Assembly: GCF_016595495.1 (NCBI RefSeq)
Contig: NZ_JAENIM010000042.1
Span: 1-64,000 of the forward strand
Direction: 5' to 3'
Length of the DNA: 64,000 nt
From: Persicirhabdus sediminis
Lineage (GTDB): Bacteria > Verrucomicrobiota > Verrucomicrobiia > Verrucomicrobiales > Akkermansiaceae
Shown here: one piece after another, positions 17,734-27,156 of the stretch
Layout of the letters: every line of letters starts with the position of its first letter
Position numbering within the stretch: the stretch's first letter is position 1
Made by a program: the position numbers and the translations under genes
Notes under the pieces: generated by a model
The model's input: only the letters and a program-made list of their open reading frames with translations
Database searches by the model: none
What the model was told of the DNA's origin: nothing

Positions 17734-18127
17734 TTAGACTGAGTAAGCATCATGCTAGCAGCAAACACAATCATCATTCACGTCAACTTGTTAGCGTAAA
17801 TCACTAAATTTTCACACCTACTTTGGATTTGTCATTCCTGACGGCACGGTTTCAGCACCTTCATCTTCATGGAGTAGTAAAATTGGCTCACATCAACAAG
17901 CAGCTAGCCATCTCAAACTAACACCGCCAGTCCTAACTGGGGAAATACCGACAGCTAGCCCCACCCTCAGTATCTATCTCTTTCTGTTTGACAAAAAATA
18001 TCTATCGTAAAGAAACGGGATCATCAAAAATGATTAGAGACAGACCCCTTCCTCCTCGAGGATTGGCTCGCGCATATTCAACAGCCGCAATCAAATATTA
18101 GGCACCTTTACAACCGCTTACCCTACC
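17734..18127. other. Intergenic region between divergent genes
   Basis: 394 bp between divergent genes, AT-rich in part. It presumably carries both promoters. No hairpin modules or other repeats are evident, apart from isolated CAGCTAGC words. Confidence 0.4.
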
Positions 18128-19384
18128 ATGTACAACACTCTCATTCTGATAGACCCAAGTACTCAGATAAATAGCGACACCCTCGCTGCCGCAATGAAGA
18201 AGGCCTTCGCCTCTAGTGAAAATCAATCCCCTGAGCTGATCAGGCAGGGCAATCAACTCACCCTAACTTGGCCGAGTTTCACTCTAAACTTAAACCTAGC
18301 AGATGATAGTCACATCCTTGAAGAGTCTCGTGAACTAGCGGCCATGTTCGCCCAAAGTCACGCAAAAGAACATGCCATTGCCTCATGCTCTACACGCGTT
18401 GAGATCCATAGCTCCGAGGACCCTTCAATGGCTCACTTCAATGATTTTTGTTTTGCGGTTTCAGCCATCGAACAGCTAGGCACGGTTTACACCTTTGACT
18501 CAGGTACGGGTAAGTTTCTAAACCTTGAAACATTAGAGAATAAACCCTTGCCTGCTACATCTCCCGTTATCAGCCCCGCTACATCACTTGGTTCAACTTG
18601 GGTATATATCATTATCGCCGTGATTATCATCAGCCTAGCCATCGCTAAGATGTCATTTGGCCAAACAAGCACCTCTAGCCCATCACCCGATAGTGATAAA
18701 AAGATGCATTCTGAGGCCTTCGCCAAAGTAGTGAACGAACTCGAGGCAAGCGGCTATTTTAGCCACCTTGCGCCAGACAAACAAATATCAGTAAAAAAAT
18801 ATCTCATCGAGGCGGGCTACTTCTTTCCAGAAGAAACCGAGAGGGTCTTCTCTGCCGATGCGGAAGATTTAGCTGAAATCGGGGTATTCGAATTTATTGG
18901 GCAGATATCTCCAGCCTTAGCGGCTAGAGGCGTCTATTTGCCTACACGAGAGCAAGCACTGAGGCCCATGCGAAAGTTAGACGAGTCAACAGGAGAAGTA
19001 ATTACCTACACTCCGACTCGCTTAGTGCTCGACGACACATTACCGGACGATGGCGACGTAAACTACTTGAGACCATGCAAAGAGAGCCCCAACAGAGACT
19101 CGGAAGTATATGAAGTGCAAATCGGCCGCCATACTCAACTTATAATATCTGATAGTTTCCCAAGCGAACTGATATGGGAAGCCGCTATCAACCATACTAT
19201 AATATTTCTTAATAAGCTCCTTGAAGACGCTAATTCAGAAGATCGAGCTTACGGGCTATACGCAGATAATGATGCTCACATCGTATTACTTTCGCCTCAA
19301 CAATTTACCCTTATTCAAAAAGGCAACCTCATCCCTGACGGAGAAAAACCTTGGGAAGCTAGGTTGATAAATATCTCACAGTGA
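18128..19384 (+). CDS. Single-pass membrane protein of unknown function
   Basis: 418 residues. The first ~150 are soluble with no signal peptide and have an HSSEDPSM stretch. A membrane helix lies at about residues 157-178 (WVYIIIAVIIISLAIAKMSF), and the ~240-residue C-terminal part is soluble and acidic. No known domain is recognised. It lies between two repeat islands, which fits an accessory gene. Confidence 0.65.
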   Translation: MYNTLILIDPSTQINSDTLAAAMKKAFASSENQSPELIRQGNQLTLTWPSFTLNLNLADDSHILEESRELAAMFAQSHAKEHAIASCSTRVEIHSSEDPSMAHFNDFCFAVSAIEQLGTVYTFDSGTGKFLNLETLENKPLPATSPVISPATSLGSTWVYIIIAVIIISLAIAKMSFGQTSTSSPSPDSDKKMHSEAFAKVVNELEASGYFSHLAPDKQISVKKYLIEAGYFFPEETERVFSADAEDLAEIGVFEFIGQISPALAARGVYLPTREQALRPMRKLDESTGEVITYTPTRLVLDDTLPDDGDVNYLRPCKESPNRDSEVYEVQIGRHTQLIISDSFPSELIWEAAINHTIIFLNKLLEDANSEDRAYGLYADNDAHIVLLSPQQFTLIQKGNLIPDGEKPWEARLINISQ

Positions 19385-20489
19385 AGCGCCCCAAATAGAG
19401 TTATTAAATCAAGGCGCTAGACGCATAGATCAGCCTGCCCTGAATTTCCACATCATTGATGAAAGGCCCAAGGGGACGAGATATTACAGCCCAGTCCAAG
19501 GCCGAGCTGAAGGCTCAACGCAGGGCTGGGTTAGAGATTAAAGAAAGTTGGAGGCCTGAAGGGCCGAGAGAAAGTATAGCCCAGCTAGCCCAAGATTCCA
19601 GCTAGCTAGCCCGGAGGGCTAATGGACTTTAGCCGCGGGTCAGCGAGCCCAGCGAGCGCAACCCGTGGATAGCCGCCCATGACATCGCATTTCCCGGAGG
19701 GAAAATGGAAAATCCGGCTGGCTGTATCGCTGGTCAACGGTTGTCTCGCCCCTTCAGGGCTTCTGATCTGTTGGTGGCTATTACCCAGCCCTGCGTTGGG
19801 CTTTCAGCCCGGCCTTGGACTGGGCTGGAATCTCTCGGCCCCTTGGGCCTTTTGCTGAACCTAACATGACACCAGCAACCAAAGTCAGATGTAGGAAAGG
19901 ACCACCGTCCCCCAGCCCACTCAAGTTTCCAGCCCGCTCAAGTTTCCAGCCCGCTCAAGTTTCCAGCCAGATTACGTTTCCAGCTAGCTCAAGGTTCTGG
20001 CTAGAGCGAATTCTAACTAGCCCGGAGGGCTAATGGATTTTAGCCGCGGGTCAGCGAGCGCAGCGAGCGCAACCCGTGGATAGCCACCCGTGACATAGCG
20101 TTTCCCGGAGGGAAAATGGAAAAGTGGGCGACACGGAGGGTAAATGGAAAACCCGGCTAGGAGGAGGCATTGTTTTTAAAATCTCAGGTGACTCGGCGCG
20201 TCAGGGTGTGCCAGCCGCTAGCTGAAAGCGCCGAAGGATCGGCGCACTCCAAAGCCTGCGGCCTCAGTTGCGATGTTTCATATCGACAATTGGCAGAGCT
20301 CGTTTGGTGCAGCCTTGCGGGAAAATCCTGCATTTTTAGGCATTTGCAGAAATAAAATTAGCGTCGACCAGCGGGCACCTGAGATGCCAGCCATTCAGCC
20401 ATTCAGCCATTCAGCCATTCAGCCATTCAGCCATTCAGCCATTCAGCCATTCAGCCATTCAGCCATTCACGACTCAGCAATCCAGCAGA
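19385..20489. repeat. Repeat island III, non-coding
   Basis: Holds the GGCCCAAGGGGAC/CTGGGCTG element in forward (about 19463-19587) and inverted (about 19746-19852) orientation, so the pair forms a large interrupted palindrome. It also holds two copies of the GCCCGGAGGGCTAATGGA element (from about 19606 and 20020, the latter with the long tail) and several TTTCCAGCC units (19915-19985). No credible gene. Confidence 0.8.
20391..20470. repeat. 8-bp tandem repeat CCATTCAG
   Basis: Nine perfect copies of CCATTCAG and a tenth ending in CAC, directly downstream of (on the coding strand, just after) the CNNM transporter gene. A variable-number locus by its appearance. Confidence 0.95.
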
Positions 20490-21926
20490 CTAAGCAGCGG
20501 ATTGTGGTTCCACCTCGAGTGGTGAGAGTCGGCGGAAGTGGACCACACCGACACGGCGGCCGTTTGTATTGGTCACTTTGGCTTCGTAGCCGGAGACGAT
20601 GAGGCTTTCGCCGGGTTTGGGGATGCGGCCCATCTGGCGGGTGATGTAGCCACCGACGGTGCTGACTTCGCCGCTTTCCAGCGTCAGCTCAGGTTCTAGC
20701 CCGCTGAGTTCGTTGAGTGTGAGCCCGCCTTCGCAGACAAACTCACCTTCGGTGATGCGGCGGAATGATACTGATTCGTTATCAAATTCATCGTGAATGT
20801 CGCCGACGAGTTCTTCGATCACATTGTCGAGGAAGACGAGGCCAACGGGATCGCCAAACTCATCCACCACCATAGCGAGGTGGGCGTGTTCTTTGAGGAA
20901 AAACTGCAGCAGACCATCGAGGCGCATGGTCTCAGGCACTACTTTGAGCTCGCGCTTGATGCTCATGAGGTCTGGGTCTTCAGCGCTCACTAGCTTGAGG
21001 ATGTCTTTGATGTGGATCAGCCCCAGGGCGCGGTCGAGATGACCTTTGACGATAGGAAAACGGGTATGCTTCGAGCGCGTGGCGGTTTCAATATTTTCCT
21101 GAAATGGCGCGTCTACATCGAGCACAATCACCTCGCTGCGCGGTGTCATTACGTCTTTTACCGACAGGTCGTTGAGCTCGAGCGCGTTGATCAGGATCTC
21201 GCGCTCGGTATCGGTGACTTCGTCTTGTTTGCCACTTTCGGCTACCAGCTCGGCGAGTTCTTCCGCGCTGTGGGCGAGGTCTGACTCACTCACTGGCTCG
21301 ATGCGCAGGATGTATTTTAAAATAACATCAGCGGCCCACTGCAGCGGTTTGATCACTTTGGTGGAGAACCACGCAAAGGCGAGCAGCGGACGCGCCAGCC
21401 AGAGCGCTGTAGGCTGCGCAAATCGGATGCCAATGGTGCGCGGGATCAGCTCACCCAGAACGACGTGCAAGACCGCCAGACACATGAATGAGGCAATCAA
21501 AGCCACCACATAGATGCCCATGCCGCCAAAGATGGCGAAGTCTGAGAAAATAGGAGCGAGGAAGCTGGTGGCAAATGGCTGGCCCATAAACCCTAGCGCC
21601 AGCGAGCTCAGGGTGATGCCCCATTGGCAGACCAGCTGGTATTCAGATAAATTGTCGGCAATCGCCAGAGCGGCACGGATGCGCTTGGTGGGGCCAGTGC
21701 GCTCGTCTAGCTGAGATTTCAGCTGCGCTGGACGCACTTTGACAATGGCGTACTCAGCCGCCACAAAAAGGGCATTGAGAAATAATAATACCGCTACACC
21801 AGCGGTGTACCACGCTAGCTCGCCGGTGAATAAATCACGCGGGATAGCGAGAGCGCTTGGCGGGAGAGCTGACAAGCAGTCAGAAACACAAGATTCAGCA
21901 GCCACAATGGTCGTAGACTCGTGCAT
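20490..21926 (-). CDS. CNNM/CorC-HlyC family transporter (hemolysin-like)
   Basis: 478 residues. A DUF21/CNNM membrane domain with four hydrophobic segments (about residues 35-60, 90-120, 130-165 and 175-195) is followed by a CBS-domain pair (about 240-360, starting VKDVMTPRSEVIVLD) and a C-terminal CorC_HlyC domain (about 375-465, GGYITRQMGRIPKPGE). This family exports or balances Mg2+ or other divalent ions, with the CBS pair sensing nucleotide. It starts 2 bp after the stop of the FmdB-type gene, so the two are translationally linked. Confidence 0.92.
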   Translation of the reverse strand: MHESTTIVAAESCVSDCLSALPPSALAIPRDLFTGELAWYTAGVAVLLFLNALFVAAEYAIVKVRPAQLKSQLDERTGPTKRIRAALAIADNLSEYQLVCQWGITLSSLALGFMGQPFATSFLAPIFSDFAIFGGMGIYVVALIASFMCLAVLHVVLGELIPRTIGIRFAQPTALWLARPLLAFAWFSTKVIKPLQWAADVILKYILRIEPVSESDLAHSAEELAELVAESGKQDEVTDTEREILINALELNDLSVKDVMTPRSEVIVLDVDAPFQENIETATRSKHTRFPIVKGHLDRALGLIHIKDILKLVSAEDPDLMSIKRELKVVPETMRLDGLLQFFLKEHAHLAMVVDEFGDPVGLVFLDNVIEELVGDIHDEFDNESVSFRRITEGEFVCEGGLTLNELSGLEPELTLESGEVSTVGGYITRQMGRIPKPGESLIVSGYEAKVTNTNGRRVGVVHFRRLSPLEVEPQSAA

Positions 21927-21928
21927 GC

Positions 21929-22189
21929 TTACATCTTTTCATAAACTCCATCATCGCGCTTCTCGAGCACGGTGAAACCAGCCTTCTTGGCATCGGTTTG
22001 GGAAAACGGCTTAGTCACCGTAGGAGTATTGATTTTACTAATGACTTTGCGCACAGGGTGGCGGCAAAGCGGACACTTTTCAAGTGGTGGCCGATCAACA
22101 GGACGACGTAATTCAAATCCACGCGAGCATCTAGGACAACTGTGCTCTGGGTCGTCGGGCTGTTCAGAAAGGTATTCGTAAATTGGCAT
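21929..22189 (-). CDS. FmdB-family zinc ribbon protein
   Basis: 86 residues. The family start MPIYEY is present, and the four Cys of the zinc ribbon are visible as CPRC (18-21) and CPLC (39-42). The C-terminal tail is basic. These proteins are thought to be small regulatory or chaperone-like zinc ribbons; the role is not known. Between it and rpsN upstream lies a stem-loop. Confidence 0.9.
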   Translation of the reverse strand: MPIYEYLSEQPDDPEHSCPRCSRGFELRRPVDRPPLEKCPLCRHPVRKVISKINTPTVTKPFSQTDAKKAGFTVLEKRDDGVYEKM

Positions 22190-22198
22190 AAATAGGAC

Positions 22199-22226
22199 GC
22201 AAGGTGGGGATTTTCACCCACCTTGC
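22199..22226 (-). terminator. Stem-loop between rpsN and the FmdB gene
   Basis: GCAAGGTGGG and CCCACCTTGC pair perfectly over 10 bp with an 8-base loop. On the coding strand it follows rpsN by about 30 bp, and TCCTATTT comes after. A weak terminator or processing site is likely. Confidence 0.5.
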
Positions 22227-22256
22227 GCCGAAATAATAACACGTGCTGAGAATAAA

Positions 22257-22526
22257 TTACCAGCTCGATTTTGTAACTCCTGGGATCAGACCGTGAGACG
22301 CGAGCTCACGGAAGCTGATACGGGAGAGCTTGAAGCGACGGAGGTAACCATGACGGCGACCTGTCACTGCACAGCGATTAACAACACGAGTAGGGCTAGC
22401 ATCGCGTGGCAGCATGCTCAGGCCGATGTAGTCTTTCTCGTCCTTGAGTTGCTGACGGAGCTTTGCATACTTCTCAACAGTCTTCTTTTTGCGCTCGTTG
22501 CGCGCGATCCAGCATTTCTTAGCCAT
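22257..22526 (-). CDS. rpsN: 30S ribosomal protein S14
   Basis: 89 residues. The conserved C-terminal half [20 protein letters not shown] ... IPGVTKSSW identifies S14, which binds the 3' major domain of 16S rRNA in the small-subunit head. It has a single Cys where zinc-type S14 has four, so it is the zinc-independent (C-) form, but at 89 residues it is shorter than the ~100-residue proteobacterial form, as in several Verrucomicrobiota and Bacteroidota. It stands outside the usual spc ribosomal operon. Confidence 0.96.
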   Translation of the reverse strand: MAKKCWIARNERKKKTVEKYAKLRQQLKDEKDYIGLSMLPRDASPTRVVNRCAVTGRRHGYLRRFKLSRISFRELASHGLIPGVTKSSW

Positions 22527-22602
22527 AGAGGAGGCGGTGTTTAATGGTTTTCAGCCGATAAGCAAGGCTTTTTTAAAAAGTTTTGCATTTCAGCCAATAT
22601 TT

Positions 22603-23571
22603 TTATTTTTTGCGAGCTTCTTCATCCAAGAAGATTTCAGCCATTCTGAAGCTTCGACGCGCTAACTCTCGCGCATCTTTGTCTTGAATCAAGGCCAATC
22701 CTTCTTCGTTAACTTCTCCGTAGAATATTTTCCATGCACACTTCGAGAGTTTCTCGGGGTCGTACTTAGGTTTTTGCGGTTCCGCAGGCTTTTGTTCACC
22801 ATCATTGCCGCGGTTGCGGTTGCGTCCGCGGTTACGTCCACGGCGTTGGTTTGGCTGATCACCAGATTGCTCTTGGTTATCGTTGCCCTCAGCTGCTGGC
22901 TGGTCACCGGCTGCATTCCCTGCCGCTGGCTGCTCGCCACCGTCTTGTTGAGCTTGCTGCTGGTTCTGCTGCGCTTTTTTGCCGCCCTTGCGAGCTGCTT
23001 GTTTTTTGCGCTGCTGGCCTTTGCCTGAGTTTTCCTGTGCTTCGCCAGCTGGCTCAGCATTGCCGTCAGCGGCTTGCTGGTCAGACTGCTTGGCTTCGCG
23101 GCTGCGTGCATCACGCACACCCACTACAGGTCCTTTGCTCTCGCCGGCATCTGCTGGCTTAGCTGGCTCTTTTGAGGCAGGCTTGGCGGCAGGCTCTTCC
23201 TTAGCTGGCTCAGCAGCCGCAGCTGGTGCACTAGAAGCAGGCACCTTCAATGGCTCTGAGGACACTGGAATCACTCTGCTCTCCACAACTACCACAGGCT
23301 TTTCAGCTGCAGGCTTAGTCACAGGTGCTTTCTCTGATTTTGGCTCACTAGAGCTCGCAGGAACATCTTCCACAGGAGCTTTTGGTGTTTCAGAGGCGGC
23401 CACATTTGCAGAAAAGAGTTCGGGAGTTTCAGCGGCGGCTTCAGCTTCACTCTGGCGAGCGGCTTTCTTAGCAGCAGCTTTTCTCGTATTTTTTTTCTTT
23501 GCCGGAACTTGCTGGGCGTCGGATGTCTCCTCGCTCACTGGCAATTCTTCGGCTTTTGATTCTTCTGTCAT
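22603..23571 (-). CDS. Low-complexity basic protein with RG-rich stretch
   Basis: 322 residues. The N-terminal two thirds are Ala/Pro/Glu/Lys-rich and probably unstructured, with a KKKNTRKAAAKKAAR stretch and long Lys/Gln-rich runs. An Arg-Gly/Asn cluster (RRGRNRGRNRNRGN, about residues 241-254) is typical of RNA-binding disordered regions. The last ~55 residues (starting YDPEKLSKCAWKIFYGEVNE) look folded and conserved-like. It lies just upstream of rpsN on the same strand, so an RNA- or ribosome-related role is plausible but unproven. Confidence 0.7.
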   Translation of the reverse strand: MTEESKAEELPVSEETSDAQQVPAKKKNTRKAAAKKAARQSEAEAAAETPELFSANVAASETPKAPVEDVPASSSEPKSEKAPVTKPAAEKPVVVVESRVIPVSSEPLKVPASSAPAAAAEPAKEEPAAKPASKEPAKPADAGESKGPVVGVRDARSREAKQSDQQAADGNAEPAGEAQENSGKGQQRKKQAARKGGKKAQQNQQQAQQDGGEQPAAGNAAGDQPAAEGNDNQEQSGDQPNQRRGRNRGRNRNRGNDGEQKPAEPQKPKYDPEKLSKCAWKIFYGEVNEEGLALIQDKDARELARRSFRMAEIFLDEEARKK

Positions 23572-23736
23572 TCTTTATCGGGATGAGGCTGTGAGAATGC
23601 GCAAGATATTCGTTGTGTAAAGATCAATTGTCCCGCCACTAGCAATCGTGAGAAATTTCCTCCTACGCGTTCACTCTCACAGGAACCCAACAAAAATCAC
23701 CGCACCTGAATCATTGTCAAAATAACCATTCCTGAT

Positions 23737-24876
23737 ATGCCTTTAAGCATGCAAAATGAGATCGTTTCGTGGCTCCAACAACTTGTCCAAACACCCAGTG
23801 TGAACCCACTGCACAGCCAAAATCCTGACCACGCTGGAGAAGCGCGCATGGCCAAGGTCGTTAGCCAATTTCTCACCGAGGCCGGCTTTGATGTCACTCT
23901 GGAAGAAGTGGAACCAGGCCGCTGTAATGTCATTGCCCGCTGCCCTGGACCAGCTGACCGACCACGGATCTTTTTTGGCCCCCATCTGGATACCGTCAGC
24001 GTCAAAGGCATGACCATCGAGCCATTTTCTGGTGAAATCCGCGACGGCAAGCTGTGGGGACGAGGCGCCTCCGATACCAAAGGCCCCATGGCCGCCATGC
24101 TCATGGCGCTGAAAAACTGCGCCGACCACCTGAAAACTTCCGCCGTCGCTGCCGATTTTGTCGGCTTTGTCAGCGAGGAAACCGACCAAGCTGGGGCAAA
24201 ACATTTTGCCAAAAATCACGCCGATGAATACAACTTTGCCGTCGTCGGTGAGCCCACCTCACTGCAAGTCGTCAACGTCACCAAAGGGTGCCTGTGGGCA
24301 CAGCTAGACGCCACAGGAGTCGCCACTCACGCGTCGCAGCCGCATCTCGGGGAAAATGCCGTGCTCAAGCTCTGCAGCGCACTCACCGCCCTGCAGGCAC
24401 AATTTGCTCCGCAGCTGGCAGAATTCACCCACCCAGTGCTCGGCGCCACCAGCCTGAACATTGCCACCATGCAAGGCGGCACGCTGCCCAATATCGTGCC
24501 AGCCGCAGCCAGCGCGCGGCTCGACATCCGCTTCACCCCCAGCCTGCATGACGCCGGCGGACCATTCGCCCTGCTGGAAAAATTCCTCCACGACTACCCG
24601 CTAGACATCAGCGCCAAATCACTCACCTGCAACCCACCCATGGAAGTGGCCGCAGATCACCCGATGATCACCAAACTCTGTGCCGCTGGCCCAGCCACCA
24701 GCTGCACCGGCGCACCGTGGTTCTCAGACGCCGCCCACCTCAATGCCGGCGGCATCCCCGCCATCTGCATCGGCCCCGGATCCATCGACCAAGCTCATAC
24801 CTGCGACGAATTCATCCAGCTCGACGATCTCGAAGATGGGCTCACATTTTTTGAAAAATTCATCCGCTCGCTGTAA
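23737..24876 (+). CDS. M20-family metallopeptidase (ArgE/DapE-like)
   Basis: 379 residues. The dizinc site is visible in order as GPHLDTVS (His/Asp), GRGASDTKGPMAAML (bridging Asp) and FVSEETDQAG (catalytic Glu-Glu), with the dimerisation domain in the middle and a final His ligand near the C-terminus (QAHTCDEF). Family members remove acetyl or succinyl groups from ornithine or diaminopimelate, or cleave dipeptides. Which of these applies is not visible, and no arg or dap genes are adjacent. Confidence 0.9.
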   Translation: MPLSMQNEIVSWLQQLVQTPSVNPLHSQNPDHAGEARMAKVVSQFLTEAGFDVTLEEVEPGRCNVIARCPGPADRPRIFFGPHLDTVSVKGMTIEPFSGEIRDGKLWGRGASDTKGPMAAMLMALKNCADHLKTSAVAADFVGFVSEETDQAGAKHFAKNHADEYNFAVVGEPTSLQVVNVTKGCLWAQLDATGVATHASQPHLGENAVLKLCSALTALQAQFAPQLAEFTHPVLGATSLNIATMQGGTLPNIVPAAASARLDIRFTPSLHDAGGPFALLEKFLHDYPLDISAKSLTCNPPMEVAADHPMITKLCAAGPATSCTGAPWFSDAAHLNAGGIPAICIGPGSIDQAHTCDEFIQLDDLEDGLTFFEKFIRSL

Positions 24877-25498
24877 AAATCAATGAGGGCAATCAAAGCC
24901 AACAGCTAGCTAGCTAGACGATCTATTCCAGCTGGAAAACTCCGCCGAAAATAACAAATCGTCCCAGCTAGCCCATACATCGCTGATTCACGCCAGCTAG
25001 ATTTCGCAATACGCCGCAGGCGTTAAACAGCCTAGCCTAGCGTAAGGCAGCTCCGAAGGAGCAACGCAACGCTGGGTCAAGACGACAACTCAAACAGAAG
25101 CTCCAGCGGAGCGAGACAGCTCGACAGGCGTCAAACTAGCTGGCAACCCCGCCACCAACGAACTCCACGGCTTCCATTTTACCTTCGGCAAATCCATACT
25201 AGCTGCGTCCAACCACGGGGGCGCTCGCAAGCTCGCTTACCCGCGGCTACAATCTTATGAGCCCTTCGGGCTTTCCGCTTCTCAGGCTACAGGAAAACAA
25301 CTAACATCTACAGGCGCACGATGTCATAGACCATCACAGCTGAATAAACCTACCACAGCTTAAGCCTTGTCGGCTAAGTCTAGCTAGCTAATCATTAGGG
25401 CGCTCATTCACCGCTTCTCATGCCTAACTCTCGACATTAAACATTGAGGCGCCCACTCACTAACAACGGGGGAATGCCCGACCTATTGCTCCAAAACC
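24877..25498. repeat. Spacer with hairpin modules
   Basis: Contains ACGCCGCAGGCGT (about 25010), a CCTAGCCTAGCGTAAGGCAG...CAACGCAACGCTGGG module (25030-25077) with an inner CTCCGAAGGAG hairpin, GCTCCAGCGGAGC, and an inverted-orientation copy of the CCACGGG...CCGCGGCTA ... GAGCCCTTCGGGCT element (about 25211-25285). No gene. Confidence 0.7.
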
Positions 25499-25789
25499 AT
25501 GCCATCACCTAAGCATCCAGCCTGCCCTCATTGCGCCAGCTCTGATATTGCGCCGTCCGCTAAAAAATATCGTCTCTACCCGAGCGCTCTGGTCTCCATT
25601 TTTGGTTTTGTACTGGCAATCTTTCACCGAGCGTCACTGTCTAACAACTACCTCTGCAATGACTGCCTAACACCCTTCTCCCGGCGCAGCAAAGCAGCTG
25701 GCTGTTACTACGCCCTATTTATCTTAGGCCTCATTCCTCTGGCCCTTTTCAGCTCCATAATCATTCTCACCTTATTGTTAGGCAGATAG
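25499..25789 (+). CDS. Small zinc-ribbon membrane protein
   Basis: 96 residues. An N-terminal CPHC and a central CNDC pair make a likely zinc ribbon, interrupted by a hydrophobic segment (LVSIFGFVLAIF); a second, stronger membrane helix fills the C-terminus (ALFILGLIPLALFSSIIILTLLL in part). No known family. Start ATG 25499 follows CCAAAACC with no clear ribosome-binding site. Confidence 0.6.
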   Translation: MPSPKHPACPHCASSDIAPSAKKYRLYPSALVSIFGFVLAIFHRASLSNNYLCNDCLTPFSRRSKAAGCYYALFILGLIPLALFSSIIILTLLLGR

Positions 25790-26126
25790 TGCTTAGCGCA
25801 AGAATAGCTAGCTAGACGCTCTAATGATTATAGCCCGCAGGGCTGCCAGACTTTAGCCGCGGGTCAGCGAGCCCTGCGAGTGCAACCCGTGGATCCCTAG
25901 CAGCAGGTTGGTTCCCCGTAGGGGAAATGGAAGCGATACAATTCACCCTGCTCAACTTTCTTACTAGACGGAGGTCGATCACCTAAGCAAATGGTATCAT
26001 TGATCGTTAGTAAGATCATGCCTGATAGATTCCAGATTAATAGCTTAGCCAAAAGCACCCCATCAAGCAGCCCATCAAGCAGCCTTGTCATTTCAGACAG
26101 AAAACATCTAACTGAATAAGTTAACC
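25790..26126. repeat. Spacer with one GCCCGCAGGGC element copy
   Basis: A single copy of the CAGGGCTGCCAGACTTTAGC...CCCGTGG ... CCGTAGGGGAAATGG element lies at about 25828-25930. The small open frame 25897-26091 (minus) overlaps its end and is not supported. Confidence 0.6.
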
Positions 26127-26711
26127 ATGGATTTCACCAAGATAAACCAGCGAGTATTTGATAGAGCAATACGCCTATCATTATTGTTAGTTCTCATTTG
26201 GACGCCTACTCTATTAGCTAGGGAAAACAAGAAGCCACCTGAAGTAGTGATGGGGAAATACGATACAGATGTTATTTTCTATTTTGTCAGCCAAGAACGA
26301 GTTCCATTAGAAGCGAGCAAATATATGCAAAGCCTGCCAGCAGACAGTATCTCTAAGATATTTGACATGTTGAATACTAAGAAAATTTACGGCGGAGGAG
26401 GAATTAGGATCTATAGTTTGGCTTTTGCTCAAATGATGCGTTTCGAAGAAGAGTCAATAGATTGGAATAGGAATGAGGTGATGCCAAAAGTAGTTCGCTT
26501 TTTAGATGGATGCTTAGAAGCAGGGCATGGCATAACAGTCGCTTTCGCTCTATCTAAGTTCCCAGCGAACCAGCTCTATGAGGCGAACCTTGTGACTTTT
26601 GCAAAAAAATGTGAACTCAGTGATGATGTTTGTGCAAGTATACAGGGACGAGCATACCAAGAAGCCTATGCAGCACATCAAAAAACTCTATCCGGACAGA
26701 AGACCAAGTGA
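26127..26711 (+). CDS. Exported or membrane-anchored protein of unknown function
   Basis: 194 residues. A hydrophobic segment (LSLLLVLIWTPTLLA, about residues 17-31) is preceded by Lys/Arg, so it is a signal peptide or an anchor. The rest is soluble, with a Gly-rich turn (KIYGGGGIRIY) and Lys/Glu-rich helices. No family is recognised. It is AT-richer than its neighbours. Confidence 0.65.
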   Translation: MDFTKINQRVFDRAIRLSLLLVLIWTPTLLARENKKPPEVVMGKYDTDVIFYFVSQERVPLEASKYMQSLPADSISKIFDMLNTKKIYGGGGIRIYSLAFAQMMRFEEESIDWNRNEVMPKVVRFLDGCLEAGHGITVAFALSKFPANQLYEANLVTFAKKCELSDDVCASIQGRAYQEAYAAHQKTLSGQKTK

Positions 26712-27156
26712 AACAGTAGGCGCCCTTTTACTTATAGCCCAGTCCCGCCACATCCCCCCACTACCACGGGAGCTCAAGCACCTAGCAGCTGGTTAATTTG
26801 CGGGCTGGCTGCATGAACTAAAGCGGTGCTAAAGCACGCGCACTCTAGACGCCGTGAGCTTAGCTAGACCATCAGCTCATGGGCAGCTGACGCGCTCGCT
26901 CAATGGCTCTGCAGCTGGTAAGCAAATACTTACTGCGGGCTATGAGAGCAGGCGTCAATCCACCCGCCAACTTCGTCCACTAATCCAGCACCATTTGCCC
27001 GCCAACAGCAGATGGCCCGATTCATGTAAACTGGCACAACGAGCCCTCTGGCATAAAATTGCTGTAGAACAGCAATAAGGCTTGCTGCGGCTGTTCCCCG
27101 CGCCCATACAAAGGTACGTAAGGTTTTTTTAGGATCACATTTTACATGAAAATATA
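26712..27156. other. Spacer before the rimK operon
   Basis: Holds the first copy of the 79-bp direct repeat (26781-26859). The stretch 27120-27156 (GGTTTTTTTAGGATCACATTTTACATG) looks like the leader of rimK. No gene seen. Confidence 0.5.
26781..26859. repeat. 79-bp direct repeat, left copy
   Basis: Differs by a single base (GG/GT) from 30096-30174. It contains the hairpin GCGGTGCTAAAGCACGCGC. The two copies flank the rimK-desuccinylase-rimB operon. Confidence 0.95.

Noticed and set aside
25897-26091. 64-codon minus-strand frame
   Set aside because: Its start is unsupported, and the end is made by the GGGGAAATGG repeat; divergent promoter DNA is a simpler reading.
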